Shown here in pieces: positions 40,291 to 50,284 of a stretch of DNA of 64,000 nucleotides. The DNA comes from Psychromonas aquimarina ATCC BAA-1526. Lineage in GTDB: Bacteria > Pseudomonadota > Gammaproteobacteria > Enterobacterales > Psychromonadaceae. Numbering within the stretch: position 1 is the stretch's first letter; each line of letters begins with the position of its first letter. A model generated the notes under the pieces. It made no database searches and was not told where the DNA came from. It was given only the letters and a program-made list of their open reading frames with translations. The translations under genes were made by a program, and so were the position numbers. Location of the stretch: positions 1 to 64,000 of the forward strand of contig NZ_AUAM01000017.1 in NCBI RefSeq assembly GCF_000428725.1, written 5' to 3'.

Positions 40291-41813
40291 AAATCAGCCT
40301 TATTATTTTTATTATAGGTATCTTGTAACGAGGCTAATAATTCCCGGTCGCTGTAGTATAACCGCTGATTACCGATGATCTGATAATCTTCATGTCCTTT
40401 GCCGGCTAATAAAACGATATCGCCGGGCAGAGCATTATCGAGCAGATCTAATACGGCTTCTTTGCGGTCATGAATCTCTGTGACTAGAGCTTTATTGTTA
40501 AAACCTTTTAAAATATCCTGCATAATCTCCGCGGCAGATTCGCTGCGCGGATTATCATCAACTAAAACAACTTTTTGTGCAAAATCTTCAGAAACTTTTG
40601 CCATTTCAGGGCGTTTCCCTTTATCTCTGTCTCCCCCGCAGCCGAATACGCAGATTAACCGCCCTGTTTTCTTGTGTTTTTGTAAAGCGCTTAAGGCTTT
40701 TTCCAGGGCATCCGGTGTATGCGCATAATCGACAACAAAAGTAATATCTTCAGCCGCAAAGTAATACTGCTCCATACGACCAGGCACGGCAGTTAACCGT
40801 GGGAAAATAGTTTCAACCTGTTTTATAGAGATATTTTCAGCTAATAACTGAGTTAATACTGCAGCTAGATTCGACACATTAAAATCACCGTAAAAGGGTG
40901 CCGATATTGCCCCCTGCCCCCATGATGACTGAAATGAAAAGTTAATTCCCTGACCGTGATATTCAACCTGTTCGACACGCAGATAACGCTGCTGCTTAGT
41001 TAACGGTTTGGCGTTAAAACCGAAGCTTATCGCATCCGGAAAATCTTTTAACCATTGCGCTCCCGTCGCATCATCTGCATTGATAAAACGCTGTTTAACT
41101 GGAAAGTTTTCAAATAAAACTTTCTTAGCTGATCCATAATTTTCCATCGAACCGTGATAATCCAGATGATCACGGGTCAGGTTGGTAAATATGGCGCTAT
41201 GAAAAGGCAGCGCACTAACCCGCCCCTGCGTTAATCCGTGAGATGAGACTTCCATTACCGTGTAATCAACGTTTTTCTGCTGATAATCACTTAACTCAGA
41301 GAAAACTGAAATAGCATCCAGGGTGGTATTTAAACTGCTTTTAAGCTGACCGAATAAACCGTTGCCTATGGTGCCCATCTGTGCACTTTGTTTACCTAAT
41401 AAATTCAAACAGTTGGCCAACAGAGTAGCAATGGTGGTTTTACCATTGGTCCCGGTAACTGCAATCACTTTATGTAAGTTCTGCTCCGGGAAATAAAACC
41501 GGTAAGCAAGTTCACTTAACAGGGATCCTAACTGGTATATCTGAATTACCGGAACATCAGCCTGCAGGGTGATTAAACCGTGCTCACTGCGCTCTTTTGT
41601 TTCTGATAAAACAGCCCCCGCACCGCAGTCAACTGCTTTGCTGATAAAAGTACGGCCGTCCAGCTGTGCTCCCTGCAGGGCGGCAAACAGGCTGCCGTTT
41701 TTTATTTCACGACTGTCCAGCGTTAACCCGGACAGTAAAATATTCTCAAAATCGACATCTAACCATGGAGATAACAACGCCGTTAGTGACATTAATTGCG
41801 GTTTTTCAGGCAT
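40287..41813 (-). CDS. murE: UDP-MurNAc-tripeptide synthetase MurE (meso-diaminopimelate type)
   Basis: MurE adds the third stem-peptide residue. The D-N-P-R motif (V-D-D-N-P-R-S-E near residue 421) specifies meso-diaminopimelate rather than lysine. The ATP loop V-T-G-T-N-G-K-T-T lies near 117. 508 aa. Two bases after ftsI. Confidence 0.97.
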   Translation of the reverse strand: MPEKPQLMSLTALLSPWLDVDFENILLSGLTLDSREIKNGSLFAALQGAQLDGRTFISKAVDCGAGAVLSETKERSEHGLITLQADVPVIQIYQLGSLLSELAYRFYFPEQNLHKVIAVTGTNGKTTIATLLANCLNLLGKQSAQMGTIGNGLFGQLKSSLNTTLDAISVFSELSDYQQKNVDYTVMEVSSHGLTQGRVSALPFHSAIFTNLTRDHLDYHGSMENYGSAKKVLFENFPVKQRFINADDATGAQWLKDFPDAISFGFNAKPLTKQQRYLRVEQVEYHGQGINFSFQSSWGQGAISAPFYGDFNVSNLAAVLTQLLAENISIKQVETIFPRLTAVPGRMEQYYFAAEDITFVVDYAHTPDALEKALSALQKHKKTGRLICVFGCGGDRDKGKRPEMAKVSEDFAQKVVLVDDNPRSESAAEIMQDILKGFNNKALVTEIHDRKEAVLDLLDNALPGDIVLLAGKGHEDYQIIGNQRLYYSDRELLASLQDTYNKNNKADL

Positions 41814-41815
41814 TA

Positions 41816-43651
41816 TTAATTAGACTCCAGCAGGGTATAGCGTTGATCGCTATTATCATCGGGGCGTACATGCTCTAATAAAAGTGCACTTTTCATTACC
41901 GCAGAAAATACCGGAGCAGCGACATCCCCGGCATAATAACTGTCTCCCTGCGGCTCGTTGATCATCACAGCAATAGCAAAACGCGGTTCACTGGCCGGTG
42001 CAAGTCCGGCAAATACGGAAACATAATCATCACCATAACCGCCGGCTTCAGCTTTACGGGATGTCCCGGTTTTACCGGCAATACGGTAGCCGTCAACTTT
42101 TGCCTTGCGGGCTGTCCCGCCTTGTTTACTGACGCCTTCCATCATATGTACAATCTCACGCGCGATATTCTCAGGTATTACCTGCTCACCTTCACCAGGA
42201 TTTGGGTTCTTTAAAATTGATATTGGATACTCTTTTCCGCCGCCGCCTAAAATGGCGTAGGCCTTTGCCAGCTGCAGCGTAGTGGTGGTGAAAGCATAAC
42301 CAAAAGACATGGTTGCCAGCTCAAAGTCCGACCAGCGTCTGCGCAACGGTAAAATGCCGACACTTTCACCAATTAAATTTACGCCGGTATCATTACCAAA
42401 ACCAAAGTCAGAAAAAGTCTGCTGCAGCTGTCCGGGCTGCAGACGCAGTGCTAACTTACTAACCCCGATATTACTGGATTTTTTCAGTATCATGGCCAGA
42501 TCTATCTTACCGTAGTTGCGCCCGTCTCGGACCCGGCGTCCGCCGATATGCATCCAGCCCGGAGAGGTATCAATGACTTCATCAATATCGGTTTTTTTAT
42601 TTACCAGCGCACTGGCTATTACCAGAGGTTTTACCGTTGATCCTGGTTCAAAGGTATCAGTAATGGCACGGTTTCTTAATTTATAGGGCTGGTACTGACT
42701 GCGGTCATTCGGATTAAAGGACGGATAATTAGCTATCGCGTAAATCTCACCGGTATTAACATCCAAGACAACCACTGAGCCGGATGTCGCTTCATGTATT
42801 TTGACCGCTCGTTTTAATTCACTGTAAGCAACCGCCTGAATTCGCTGATCAATACTCAGCTGCAGATTACCAGCAGCCTTTTTAACCTTAAGTACTTCGA
42901 TATTATCAATAACATTGCCAAGGCGGTCTTTACGTACACGCTTCTGTCCCGTCTGCCCCTGCAGGAAGTTATTATAACTTTTTTCAATCCCTTCGATACC
43001 CTGTGCATCAAGGTCGGTCAGCCCGAGAATATTAGCGTTTATTTCACCGGTAGGGTAAAAACGGTGCGACTCCAGCTGATTGGAAATACCGGCTAATTTC
43101 AGCTGTCTGATATAATCAACAATCGGTTTATTTACCTGTCTTTTCAGATAAGCAAAACGTGAGCCGGGTTTCTGAATAATCTCAGCAAGCTTATCAACTT
43201 CAATATCTAATACTTCAGCAAGTGCCGGCCATTTTTTAGATTCATAAAAATATTTTTTGGTATGTACTTCACTACCGTTACGCGGGTTAACTTCAATACT
43301 CGCGTCCCATTCTTCGCGGGTAAACGCAAAAGATTTTTTTACCGTTTTAGGATCTACCCAGATTGCATATGCAGGCACGCTGATAGCCAGTTCTTCACCG
43401 TTACGATCTTCAATATTACCGCGGTGCGCGACAGATTTAGTTATGCGTAAACTGCGTTTATCCGCTTCCCGGGTTAAATATTCCGGCTCGATAAGCTGAA
43501 TATAAGCAAGGCGGCTTATCAGCGCAGCCGCAATAAAAGCAACCACGACGGAAACAAACAGATAGCGCCATGAAGAAAAAGTCGCATAGACTTTTTTCTT
43601 TTTAGTCTGCCGGTTTACCTTCGGCTTTGATAAATTCCGTTTTATTCTCAT
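41816..43651 (-). CDS. ftsI: septal peptidoglycan transpeptidase FtsI (PBP3)
   Basis: FtsI cross-links septal peptidoglycan. In the 611-aa protein an N-terminal helix lies at about residues 28-50, a pedestal domain follows, then the transpeptidase domain with S-T-V-K (active serine near residue 335), S-S-N near 390 and K-T-G-T-S near 528. The basic N-terminus (K-K-K-K) faces the cytoplasm. Overlaps ftsL by four bases. Confidence 0.97.
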   Translation of the reverse strand: MRIKRNLSKPKVNRQTKKKKVYATFSSWRYLFVSVVVAFIAAALISRLAYIQLIEPEYLTREADKRSLRITKSVAHRGNIEDRNGEELAISVPAYAIWVDPKTVKKSFAFTREEWDASIEVNPRNGSEVHTKKYFYESKKWPALAEVLDIEVDKLAEIIQKPGSRFAYLKRQVNKPIVDYIRQLKLAGISNQLESHRFYPTGEINANILGLTDLDAQGIEGIEKSYNNFLQGQTGQKRVRKDRLGNVIDNIEVLKVKKAAGNLQLSIDQRIQAVAYSELKRAVKIHEATSGSVVVLDVNTGEIYAIANYPSFNPNDRSQYQPYKLRNRAITDTFEPGSTVKPLVIASALVNKKTDIDEVIDTSPGWMHIGGRRVRDGRNYGKIDLAMILKKSSNIGVSKLALRLQPGQLQQTFSDFGFGNDTGVNLIGESVGILPLRRRWSDFELATMSFGYAFTTTTLQLAKAYAILGGGGKEYPISILKNPNPGEGEQVIPENIAREIVHMMEGVSKQGGTARKAKVDGYRIAGKTGTSRKAEAGGYGDDYVSVFAGLAPASEPRFAIAVMINEPQGDSYYAGDVAAPVFSAVMKSALLLEHVRPDDNSDQRYTLLESN

Positions 43652-43971
43652 GGAAGTTCCACTAACACACTATTATTATTTGTCGGCTGCGACATTGATA
43701 ATTTTTTAACCGCAATTCGTCTGATGCGGCTATGTTCATCTAACGTATGTTCTTCAATCAGCAGATTACGCCACTCAATCATTAAGTTATCTTTCTGTTG
43801 TGATAATTGTTCTTTCTCAGTAATCAGCTCGCGTGTTTCATGCGTTGTATAAATGTTATAAAACGCACTTAACAAGATAGCGGCGGCAAGCAGTACAGCT
43901 GCAAAATTTCTGCGTAAATCAGCAAGAATCAGATACAGTAAATTATCACGAGAATGACTCACATTAGTCAT
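43648..43971 (-). CDS. ftsL: cell division protein FtsL
   Basis: A 107-aa bitopic protein: short cytoplasmic N-terminus, one helix (about residues 24-42, [12 protein letters not shown]), then a periplasmic coiled coil ([15 protein letters not shown]) that pairs with FtsB. ATG 43971 is chosen; it overlaps the rsmH end by eight bases and gives the usual FtsL length, whereas the frame extending to 44049 would run far into rsmH. Confidence 0.9.
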   Translation of the reverse strand: MTNVSHSRDNLLYLILADLRRNFAAVLLAAAILLSAFYNIYTTHETRELITEKEQLSQQKDNLMIEWRNLLIEEHTLDEHSRIRRIAVKKLSMSQPTNNNSVLVELP

Positions 43972-44911
43972 TCTCTGGTTGTGCTGTCTTCTTAGCAATC
44001 CGTAATACCGAGCTTCGCGCGCGCGGATTGTCTTTAATTTCCTCAGCACCTGGTTTTAACGCTTTGCCGACAGACTTCAGTGTTTTACCAGACTGCATCT
44101 GCGCCTCAGTCAAAGGCAGCCCCGCCGGGTATTGGCGCCCTTTTTCCTGCTTACGAATAAAACGTTTTACGATCCGATCTTCCAGTGAATGGAAACTGAT
44201 AACAGAAAGCTGCCCGCCAATCGCCAGGATCTCCAAAGCACCGTCTAACACTTTATGGATCTCTTCTAACTCACTGTTGATATAAATTCGGATCGCCTGA
44301 AAGCTGCGGGTTGCCGGATGCTTTTTCTTCTCTCTTTTAGGACAGAGGCGTTCAATTAACTGCGACAGCTGCAGGGTGCGCAGAAACGGCGTTTCTTCAC
44401 GATCCGCAACAATGGCACGCGCAATCCGGTAAGCAAATTTTTCTTCACCAAAGGTTTTTAATACCCAGCCGATATCATCTGCATCCGCTTTTGCCAGCCA
44501 GTCGGCGGCGCTGATCCCGGAAGTTGGATCCATGCGCATATCTAACGGGCCGTCACGCATAAAACTGAAACCACGTTCAGCATCGTCAAGCTGCGGCGAT
44601 GAAACACCAAGATCTAACAGCACACCGTCAATTTTTCCGTCCAGGCCTAATTCTTTTACATAGTCAGCTAAACCAGAGAAAGGCCCATGCACGATAGTGA
44701 AGCGCGGATCTTCCTTCATCAACTCATGCCCGGCCGCGATCGCGCGCGGATCCCTGTCGATAGCGATTAAACGCCCGTTCTCACCAAGCTGTTTTAAAAT
44801 GTGGCGGGAGTGTCCGCCTCGACCGAATGTTCCATCTACGTAAGTACCGTCTTTTTTTAGTGCCAAGCCGTTGACGGCTTCATCTAGTAATACTGTGACA
44901 TGTGCAGTCAT
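43964..44911 (-). CDS. rsmH: 16S rRNA (cytosine1402-N4)-methyltransferase RsmH
   Basis: RsmH (MraW) N4-methylates C1402, the nucleotide whose ribose is methylated by RsmI, also encoded in this window. In the 315-aa protein: the SAM loop [10 protein letters not shown] near residue 27, L-L-D-L-G-V-S-S near 100, and the C-terminal P-R-A-R-S-S-V-L-R. Start shares a base with the mraZ stop (TAATG). Confidence 0.97.
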   Translation of the reverse strand: MTAHVTVLLDEAVNGLALKKDGTYVDGTFGRGGHSRHILKQLGENGRLIAIDRDPRAIAAGHELMKEDPRFTIVHGPFSGLADYVKELGLDGKIDGVLLDLGVSSPQLDDAERGFSFMRDGPLDMRMDPTSGISAADWLAKADADDIGWVLKTFGEEKFAYRIARAIVADREETPFLRTLQLSQLIERLCPKREKKKHPATRSFQAIRIYINSELEEIHKVLDGALEILAIGGQLSVISFHSLEDRIVKRFIRKQEKGRQYPAGLPLTEAQMQSGKTLKSVGKALKPGAEEIKDNPRARSSVLRIAKKTAQPEND

Positions 44912-45369
44912 TACAGTGAAAACTCCTTCAGTCGTTCGCTTAAATCGTCACCCGCAGGTAAACCTTGTTGTAAATCTTCTTGTACTTGCTGGTTCCACAT
45001 ATCTTCATCCCACAATTCAAATTTATTTAACTGCCCGACCAGCATTACTTTTTTTTGTAATTTTGCATGCTGTCTTAACGTCGGAGCAATTAAGGTACGT
45101 CCGCCTTTATCTAACTCGCTCTCTGCCGCATATCCCAGGATCAGTCTCTGCAGACGGCGTTCCTGCGGGTTAGTACTTGATAAGGCACGTAATTTATTTT
45201 CAATTAATAACCATTCGTTTAGCGGGTACAGCAGTAAACATGGTGACTGCAGATCAATAGTGCATACAAACTGGCCCTGACAGGTATCCGTCAGCCAGTC
45301 ACGATAACGTGTAGGAATCGCAATTCTGCCTTTTGTATCAATATTTATTGCACTCGCACCACGCAGCAT
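44911..45369 (-). CDS. mraZ: transcriptional regulator MraZ
   Basis: MraZ is an AbrB-like ring-forming DNA-binding protein that represses the dcw cluster in E. coli. The 152-aa product has two swapped-hairpin domains; [17 protein letters not shown] begins the first and G-R-T-L-I-A-P the second. First gene of the cluster, with candidate operator boxes 57-81 bases upstream. Confidence 0.96.
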   Translation of the reverse strand: MLRGASAINIDTKGRIAIPTRYRDWLTDTCQGQFVCTIDLQSPCLLLYPLNEWLLIENKLRALSSTNPQERRLQRLILGYAAESELDKGGRTLIAPTLRQHAKLQKKVMLVGQLNKFELWDEDMWNQQVQEDLQQGLPAGDDLSERLKEFSL

Positions 45370-45674
45370 AATTATTACGATCCAGGATCAATTTTAATGA
45401 AACGGGCATAAATATAAGGCAAAAGATCCACTTTTATGCACATTTCCCCACTTTTAGATCAGGAAGTCTAATAAAGTGCACCATTATTGCAAGTAAAGGA
45501 TCTGCTTTTTTTGCGATTATACTCACAGAAAGTCTATTAATGCGTTCAAACTTGCTTTAAATTAAGTTACATGCAGAAAAGTGAAATTATCATCAATAAT
45601 GGCATGGCAGAGTGAGGTCATGTTATACTGCTCAATTATTCAATTTTTTAACCTATTTATTAAAGGAAGCTCCT
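45370..45674. other. divergent control region between mraZ and rsfS
   Basis: About 305 bp without a gene. It should hold the dcw promoter on the minus strand (candidate TATAAT at 45521-45516 without a good -35), the MraZ-box candidates at 45426-45450, and the promoter of rsfS-rlmH-mrdA-rodA on the plus strand, which I cannot place with confidence. Confidence 0.6.
45426..45450 (-). promoter_or_regulatory. candidate MraZ operator (three boxes, 10-base period)
   Basis: On the minus strand TGGGG, TGCAT and TGGAT begin exactly 10 bases apart (at 45450, 45440, 45430). MraZ is known to bind TGGGN repeats with five-base spacers. Only the first box fits fully, so the site is degenerate. Confidence 0.42.
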
Positions 45675-46001
45675 TTGCAAGACGAACAACTAAAACAATT
45701 TGTTTTACAACAACTTGAAGATATGAAAGCAAAAGACATCTCAATCATTGATGTTTCTGAAAATTCAGATGTAACGGATACTATGATTATCTGCACCGGC
45801 AGCTCAAAACGTCACGTACGTTCAGTTGCAGAGCAAACTGCACTGGCGGCTAAAAATGAAGGCGAGGCACCTTTAGGTATTGAAGGTTTAGAAGGAAGTG
45901 AGTGGGTACTGCTGGATTTAGGTAATTTAGTTGTTCACGTTATGCAGGATGAGACACGTCAATTCTATCAGCTTGAAAAGCTTTGGGAACAGTCTGCTTA
46001 A
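45675..46001 (+). CDS. rsfS: ribosomal silencing factor RsfS
   Basis: RsfS binds ribosomal protein uL14 and blocks subunit joining in starvation. I place the start at TTG 45675 (AGGA upstream), giving 108 aa colinear with E. coli RsfS (105 aa); the frame continues to GTG 45612 but those 21 residues are unlike the family. [17 protein letters not shown] and [14 protein letters not shown] are diagnostic. Stop overlaps the rlmH ATG by one base. Confidence 0.92.
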   Translation: MQDEQLKQFVLQQLEDMKAKDISIIDVSENSDVTDTMIICTGSSKRHVRSVAEQTALAAKNEGEAPLGIEGLEGSEWVLLDLGNLVVHVMQDETRQFYQLEKLWEQSA

Positions 46002-46471
46002 TGAAAATTCAGTTAATCGCAGTGGGCACAAAAATGCCCGACTGGGTTGAAAAAGGATATCAAGAATATGCTCGGCGCTTCCCGAAAGAGATGCAGCTTG
46101 AGCTGCTTGAAATAAATGCCGGGAAGCGCGGTAAAAATGCAGATATAAAACGCATTTTGAAAAAAGAGGGTGAATTAACTCTAGCAGCAGTCCCTAAAGG
46201 CAACAAAATTGTCACCTTAGAAGTAACCGGGAAAGCCTGGACCACTGAACAGCTGGCCGGCGAGATGACCAAGTGGCAGCTGGATGCTAGAAATATCAGC
46301 TTGTTAATCGGCGGGCCTGAAGGCCTGGCTCCAGAATGTATTGCCCTGTCGGAGCAGCGCTGGTCACTTTCAGCATTAACTCTGCCGCATCCCTTAGTTC
46401 GCATTATTGCTGCCGAAAGTTTATACCGCGCTTTTACACTGACCATTAACCACCCTTATCACCGAGAGTAG
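46001..46471 (+). CDS. rlmH: 23S rRNA (pseudouridine1915-N3)-methyltransferase RlmH
   Basis: RlmH is a small SPOUT-class enzyme that methylates pseudouridine 1915. 156 aa from ATG 46001, against 155 in E. coli. L-L-I-G-G-P-E-G-L near residue 102 and [15 protein letters not shown] at the C-terminus form the trefoil-knot SAM site. Between rsfS and mrdA, the conserved order. Confidence 0.96.
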   Translation: MKIQLIAVGTKMPDWVEKGYQEYARRFPKEMQLELLEINAGKRGKNADIKRILKKEGELTLAAVPKGNKIVTLEVTGKAWTTEQLAGEMTKWQLDARNISLLIGGPEGLAPECIALSEQRWSLSALTLPHPLVRIIAAESLYRAFTLTINHPYHRE

Positions 46472-46474
46472 TAA

Positions 46475-48355
46475 GTGGCAAAAAAACGCATTAGCATAAG
46501 AAACCACTCAGCCGAATCCGCTCTTTTTATGCGCCGTACGTTAGTGGTTTTTATCGCTATTATTTTTGCTATCGGTTTATTAATCAGCAATCTCTACTAC
46601 CTGCAGATAAAATCTTATAATGCCTATAAAACCCGCTCTAATGCGAACCGTATCAGTGTGCAGACAGTACCGCCCAACCGCGGACTTATCTACGATCGTA
46701 ACGGTATCATTCTCGCCGAAAACCGCCCGGTTTACAGCCTTAATGTAATTGTCAGTAAGACAGAAAATCTACAGGAAAATATCCAGGATCTGAAGCAGCT
46801 ATTATCATTAAGCGATCCGGAAATTGAAGCTTTTTACAAAAAAAACCGTTATACACGCTCCTTTAAAGCGATTGTAATTCGCGATCAGTTAAGCAAAGAA
46901 GAGGTTGCTGCTTTTACAGTCAACCAGCACAAATTTAAAGGTTTTTCTATCCAGGCCAGCTTAAAGCGTTTTTACCCTTTTGGAGATGCTTTTACCCACG
47001 TTCTCGGCTATATTGCCAAAATTAACAGCGGTGATCTGCAGCGTCTCGACGAAGCCGGTAAAAGAGCCCGTTACCGCGGCACCAATTATATTGGTAAATT
47101 AGGTATCGAAAAAAGTTATGAAGATCTGCTCCACGGGCAGCCGGGGCAGCGCCAGGTTGAGGTAGACAGCTGGGGTAAAGTGATCCGCACCCTGAGTTTC
47201 ACTCCGCCGGTTCCAGGAAAAGATCTGCAGCTGCATATTGATATTAAACTGCAGCTTAAAGCGCAGAAACTGCTGGCCGGACGCCGCGGTACTATTATTG
47301 TAATGGATGCTGAAACAGGCGGCATTTTAGCCTTGGTCTCCAGCCCGAGTTACGATCCGAATCTTTTTGTTCAGGGGATCAGCACCAGAAAATATCAGGA
47401 GCTTATTCAGTCCAGAGACCGTCCGTTAATTAACCGCGCAACACAGGGGCGTTATCCGCCTGCTTCAACAATAAAGCCGCAGATGGCTTTAGCAGCATTA
47501 GACAACAGTGTTATCACTGAAAAAACCAAGATCTATGATCCCGGCTGGTGGTCTATCCCGAACACTAAGCATAAGTTCCGAGACTGGAAGCGTTGGGGCC
47601 GCGGCATGGTTGATGTTTATTACGCCATAGAGGACAGCAGTGATACTTTTTTCTATGACACCGCCTACAAGCTCGGCATCGATAGAATCAACCCGTTTAT
47701 GCGCCAGTTTGGTTTTGGTGAATACAGCGGCCTTGATATTGGTGAAGAAACAAAAGCAATTATGCCCTCTCGAGACTGGAAAAAAGCGCGTTTTAAAGAA
47801 CCCTGGTATGACGGGGATACTATTTCAGTCGGTATCGGTCAAGGTTACTGGACGGTGACGCCGATTCAGTTAACTAAAGCAACAGCCATTCTGGCACGGC
47901 GCGGAGATGTTATAGAACCGCATATTCTGCAGTCCATTATATCTGCCGAAGGTGCCTTTTCTCCGCCGCGGGAGTCCAAAAAGCCGATAAAGCTGCAGGA
48001 TGAAAATTACTGGGATATTGCACTTAATGCCATGTACGGGGTAGCCAAAACAGGTACCGCACGGCGCGCATTTTCTTCAGCTTCCTATAGTATCGGCGGT
48101 AAATCAGGTACGGCACAGATAATCAGCATTAAAAAAGATGAAGTTTATGATGCCGATAAAATAGATGAGCGCCATCGTGATAATGCCATGTTTGTTGCCT
48201 TTGCCCCGTTTGAGGAGCCGGAAATAGTCACAACCGTTATCTTAGAGAATGCCGGGGGCGGCAGCAGCCAGGCGGCTCCTATCGTACGTGCTTTATTTGA
48301 TGAGCATTTTGATCATTTAACGCCAACTTCTACAGTTAAGTCACTAGGTCTTTAA
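46475..48355 (+). CDS. mrdA: peptidoglycan transpeptidase PBP2 (MrdA)
   Basis: PBP2 cross-links peptidoglycan during cylindrical elongation. 626 aa from GTG 46475. Membrane helix at about residues 22-45, pedestal domain, then S-T-I-K (active serine near 328), S-S-D near 388 and K-S-G-T-A near 544. Two bases before rodA, its polymerase partner. Confidence 0.97.
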   Translation: MAKKRISIRNHSAESALFMRRTLVVFIAIIFAIGLLISNLYYLQIKSYNAYKTRSNANRISVQTVPPNRGLIYDRNGIILAENRPVYSLNVIVSKTENLQENIQDLKQLLSLSDPEIEAFYKKNRYTRSFKAIVIRDQLSKEEVAAFTVNQHKFKGFSIQASLKRFYPFGDAFTHVLGYIAKINSGDLQRLDEAGKRARYRGTNYIGKLGIEKSYEDLLHGQPGQRQVEVDSWGKVIRTLSFTPPVPGKDLQLHIDIKLQLKAQKLLAGRRGTIIVMDAETGGILALVSSPSYDPNLFVQGISTRKYQELIQSRDRPLINRATQGRYPPASTIKPQMALAALDNSVITEKTKIYDPGWWSIPNTKHKFRDWKRWGRGMVDVYYAIEDSSDTFFYDTAYKLGIDRINPFMRQFGFGEYSGLDIGEETKAIMPSRDWKKARFKEPWYDGDTISVGIGQGYWTVTPIQLTKATAILARRGDVIEPHILQSIISAEGAFSPPRESKKPIKLQDENYWDIALNAMYGVAKTGTARRAFSSASYSIGGKSGTAQIISIKKDEVYDADKIDERHRDNAMFVAFAPFEEPEIVTTVILENAGGGSSQAAPIVRALFDEHFDHLTPTSTVKSLGL

Positions 48356-48357
48356 CC

Positions 48358-49458
48358 ATGGTCAGCACCCAAGCTCAGAAAAGTATTTTCTATCGTCTGC
48401 ATATCGATCCCTATTTATTACTGGGCATCTTTTCGTTAATGGGATTAAGTCTGACCGTCCTCTATTCAGTGGCCGGTTATGAGATGATCATCAGGCAGCT
48501 TATCCGCTTAGGTATTGCCCTGAGTGTCATGCTTATAATGGCGCAGCTCACGCCGGAATTTTACCAGCGCTGGACACCCGCTATATTTATTATATGTGTA
48601 TTAATGTTAATCGCAGTATTAGCTTTCGGACACACGGGTAAAGGGGCGCAGCGCTGGTTAGATCTGGGCTTTACCAAGTTTCAGCCTTCGGAAATAATGA
48701 AGCTGATCATGCCTTTTATGGTCGCTTATTATATCAGCCAGTACACCCTGCCCCCGCGTTTAAAACACACATTTATCGCCCTGTTAATTGTTATTATTCC
48801 AACTCTGCTGATTGCTAAACAGCCGGATTTAGGCACCTCAATTTTAGTGGCGTCTTCGGGAATATTTGTACTTTTTCTTTCCGGTATTTCCTGGCTTTAT
48901 ATTGGAGCGGCAGCCGGCGCAATACTCGCATTTGTACCGGTGCTGTGGTTTTATTTAATGCATGATTATCAGCGAGGCCGGGTACTAACCCTGTTCAATC
49001 CGGAAGCCGATCCGCTCGGGGCGGGTTACCATATTATTCAGTCTAAGATTGCCATCGGTTCAGGTGGAGTATGGGGTAAAGGCTGGCTGGACGGCACCCA
49101 GTCACAACTGGAGTTCCTGCCCGAGCGGCATACCGACTTTATCTTTTCGGTTTTCTCCGAAGAGTTTGGTTTTGTTGGTATTCTGCTGTTATTAACTATT
49201 TATCTGTTGATTATGGGGCGCGGATTATGGATTGCTAATCAGGCACAGGACGCCTTTACAAAATTAGTCGCCGGCAGCATCACCCTGACCTTCTTTGTAT
49301 ACGTGTTTGTAAATATCGGCATGGTCAGCGGCATATTACCTGTAGTGGGGGTACCGCTGCCTTTAATCAGCTACGGCGGGACTTCGATTGTTACCCTGCT
49401 GGCCGGTTTCGGCGTATTAATGTCAATCAATACTCATAAACGTTTTAATATTAAATAA
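48358..49458 (+). CDS. rodA: elongation peptidoglycan polymerase RodA
   Basis: RodA is the SEDS glycosyltransferase that works with PBP2. The 366-aa polytopic protein has [14 protein letters not shown] near residue 98, [17 protein letters not shown] near 258, and P-L-I-S-Y-G-G-T-S near 336. Confidence 0.97.
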   Translation: MVSTQAQKSIFYRLHIDPYLLLGIFSLMGLSLTVLYSVAGYEMIIRQLIRLGIALSVMLIMAQLTPEFYQRWTPAIFIICVLMLIAVLAFGHTGKGAQRWLDLGFTKFQPSEIMKLIMPFMVAYYISQYTLPPRLKHTFIALLIVIIPTLLIAKQPDLGTSILVASSGIFVLFLSGISWLYIGAAAGAILAFVPVLWFYLMHDYQRGRVLTLFNPEADPLGAGYHIIQSKIAIGSGGVWGKGWLDGTQSQLEFLPERHTDFIFSVFSEEFGFVGILLLLTIYLLIMGRGLWIANQAQDAFTKLVAGSITLTFFVYVFVNIGMVSGILPVVGVPLPLISYGGTSIVTLLAGFGVLMSINTHKRFNIK

Positions 49459-49465
49459 GAAGAAT

Positions 49466-50239
49466 ATGACCCTATTTAAAGCATTCTCAGCACTATTACT
49501 AATACTTATGCTTCAGGCATGCAGTTCATCGGACGGCCGCTATCAGTATAAAGATGATCACAGTCCTTCTGATATTCCGCCGCTGAATCATGTTGAAGAT
49601 GTCAACCCTCGTTATGAACCCTACTCACGAGGCGGTAATAAAGACTACACAGTGCGGGGAAAAAACTACAAGGTACTGAGAGGTGTTAGTGAATTTAATG
49701 AACAGGGATATGCTTCCTGGTACGGTAATAAATTCCATGGCCATCTGACGTCTAACGGCGAACGCTATAATATGTTTGCCATGAGTGCCGCCCATAAAAA
49801 CCTTCCTTTACCAAGTTATGTGCAGGTCACTAACCTGGAAAACAATAAACAGATTATTGTACGTGTTAATGACCGCGGACCGTTTCATGAAGGGCGCATT
49901 ATCGACCTTTCCTACGCGGCGGCGCAGAAACTGGATATGCTCCAGTCCGGCACGGCAAAGGTAAAAATTAAATTATTACATTTCAGCAAAGAGGAAGATG
50001 CGGCCAATAATTTTAACGGTTTGTATTACATCCAGTATTTAGTGACCTCCCTGCCCGGCAAAGCTGATGATTTAGGTAGAAAGTTGAGTGATTCTCTGCA
50101 GGTTAACAGTTTATTTGTTAAAGAAAATCAACAGTATAAATTACGTTTAGGGCCCTTCAGCAGCCCCCTGAAAGCTCAGGAACTGCTGGCCGAAGTGCAG
50201 ACTGATTACCCTAACGCTTTTATTATCCATAATAAATAA
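49466..50239 (+). CDS. rlpA: septal lipoprotein RlpA
   Basis: RlpA-type proteins are outer-membrane lipoproteins; in Pseudomonas RlpA is a lytic transglycosylase acting on denuded septal glycan. The 257-aa protein has a lipoprotein signal ending L-Q-A-C (Cys19), a double-psi barrel (A-S-W-Y-G-N-K-F-H-G ... V-N-D-R-G-P-F-H-E-G-R-I-I-D-L-S), and a C-terminal SPOR domain (about 185-257) that targets septal glycan. The catalytic Glu/Asp positions of active RlpA may be partly replaced (N-K-F-H-G-H-L-T-S-N-G-E), so activity is uncertain. dacA, often next, is absent. Confidence 0.93.
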   Translation: MTLFKAFSALLLILMLQACSSSDGRYQYKDDHSPSDIPPLNHVEDVNPRYEPYSRGGNKDYTVRGKNYKVLRGVSEFNEQGYASWYGNKFHGHLTSNGERYNMFAMSAAHKNLPLPSYVQVTNLENNKQIIVRVNDRGPFHEGRIIDLSYAAAQKLDMLQSGTAKVKIKLLHFSKEEDAANNFNGLYYIQYLVTSLPGKADDLGRKLSDSLQVNSLFVKENQQYKLRLGPFSSPLKAQELLAEVQTDYPNAFIIHNK

Positions 50240-50266
50240 AAAAGCCTGCAGAATGCAGGCTCTCTT
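50238..50266. terminator. terminator between rlpA and tldE
   Basis: GCCTGCA/TGCAGGC stem with a GAA loop between convergent genes; the T run is better on the minus strand (six T), so it serves tldE best. Confidence 0.82.
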
Positions 50267-50284
50267 AAAGACACTACTAAAAGA

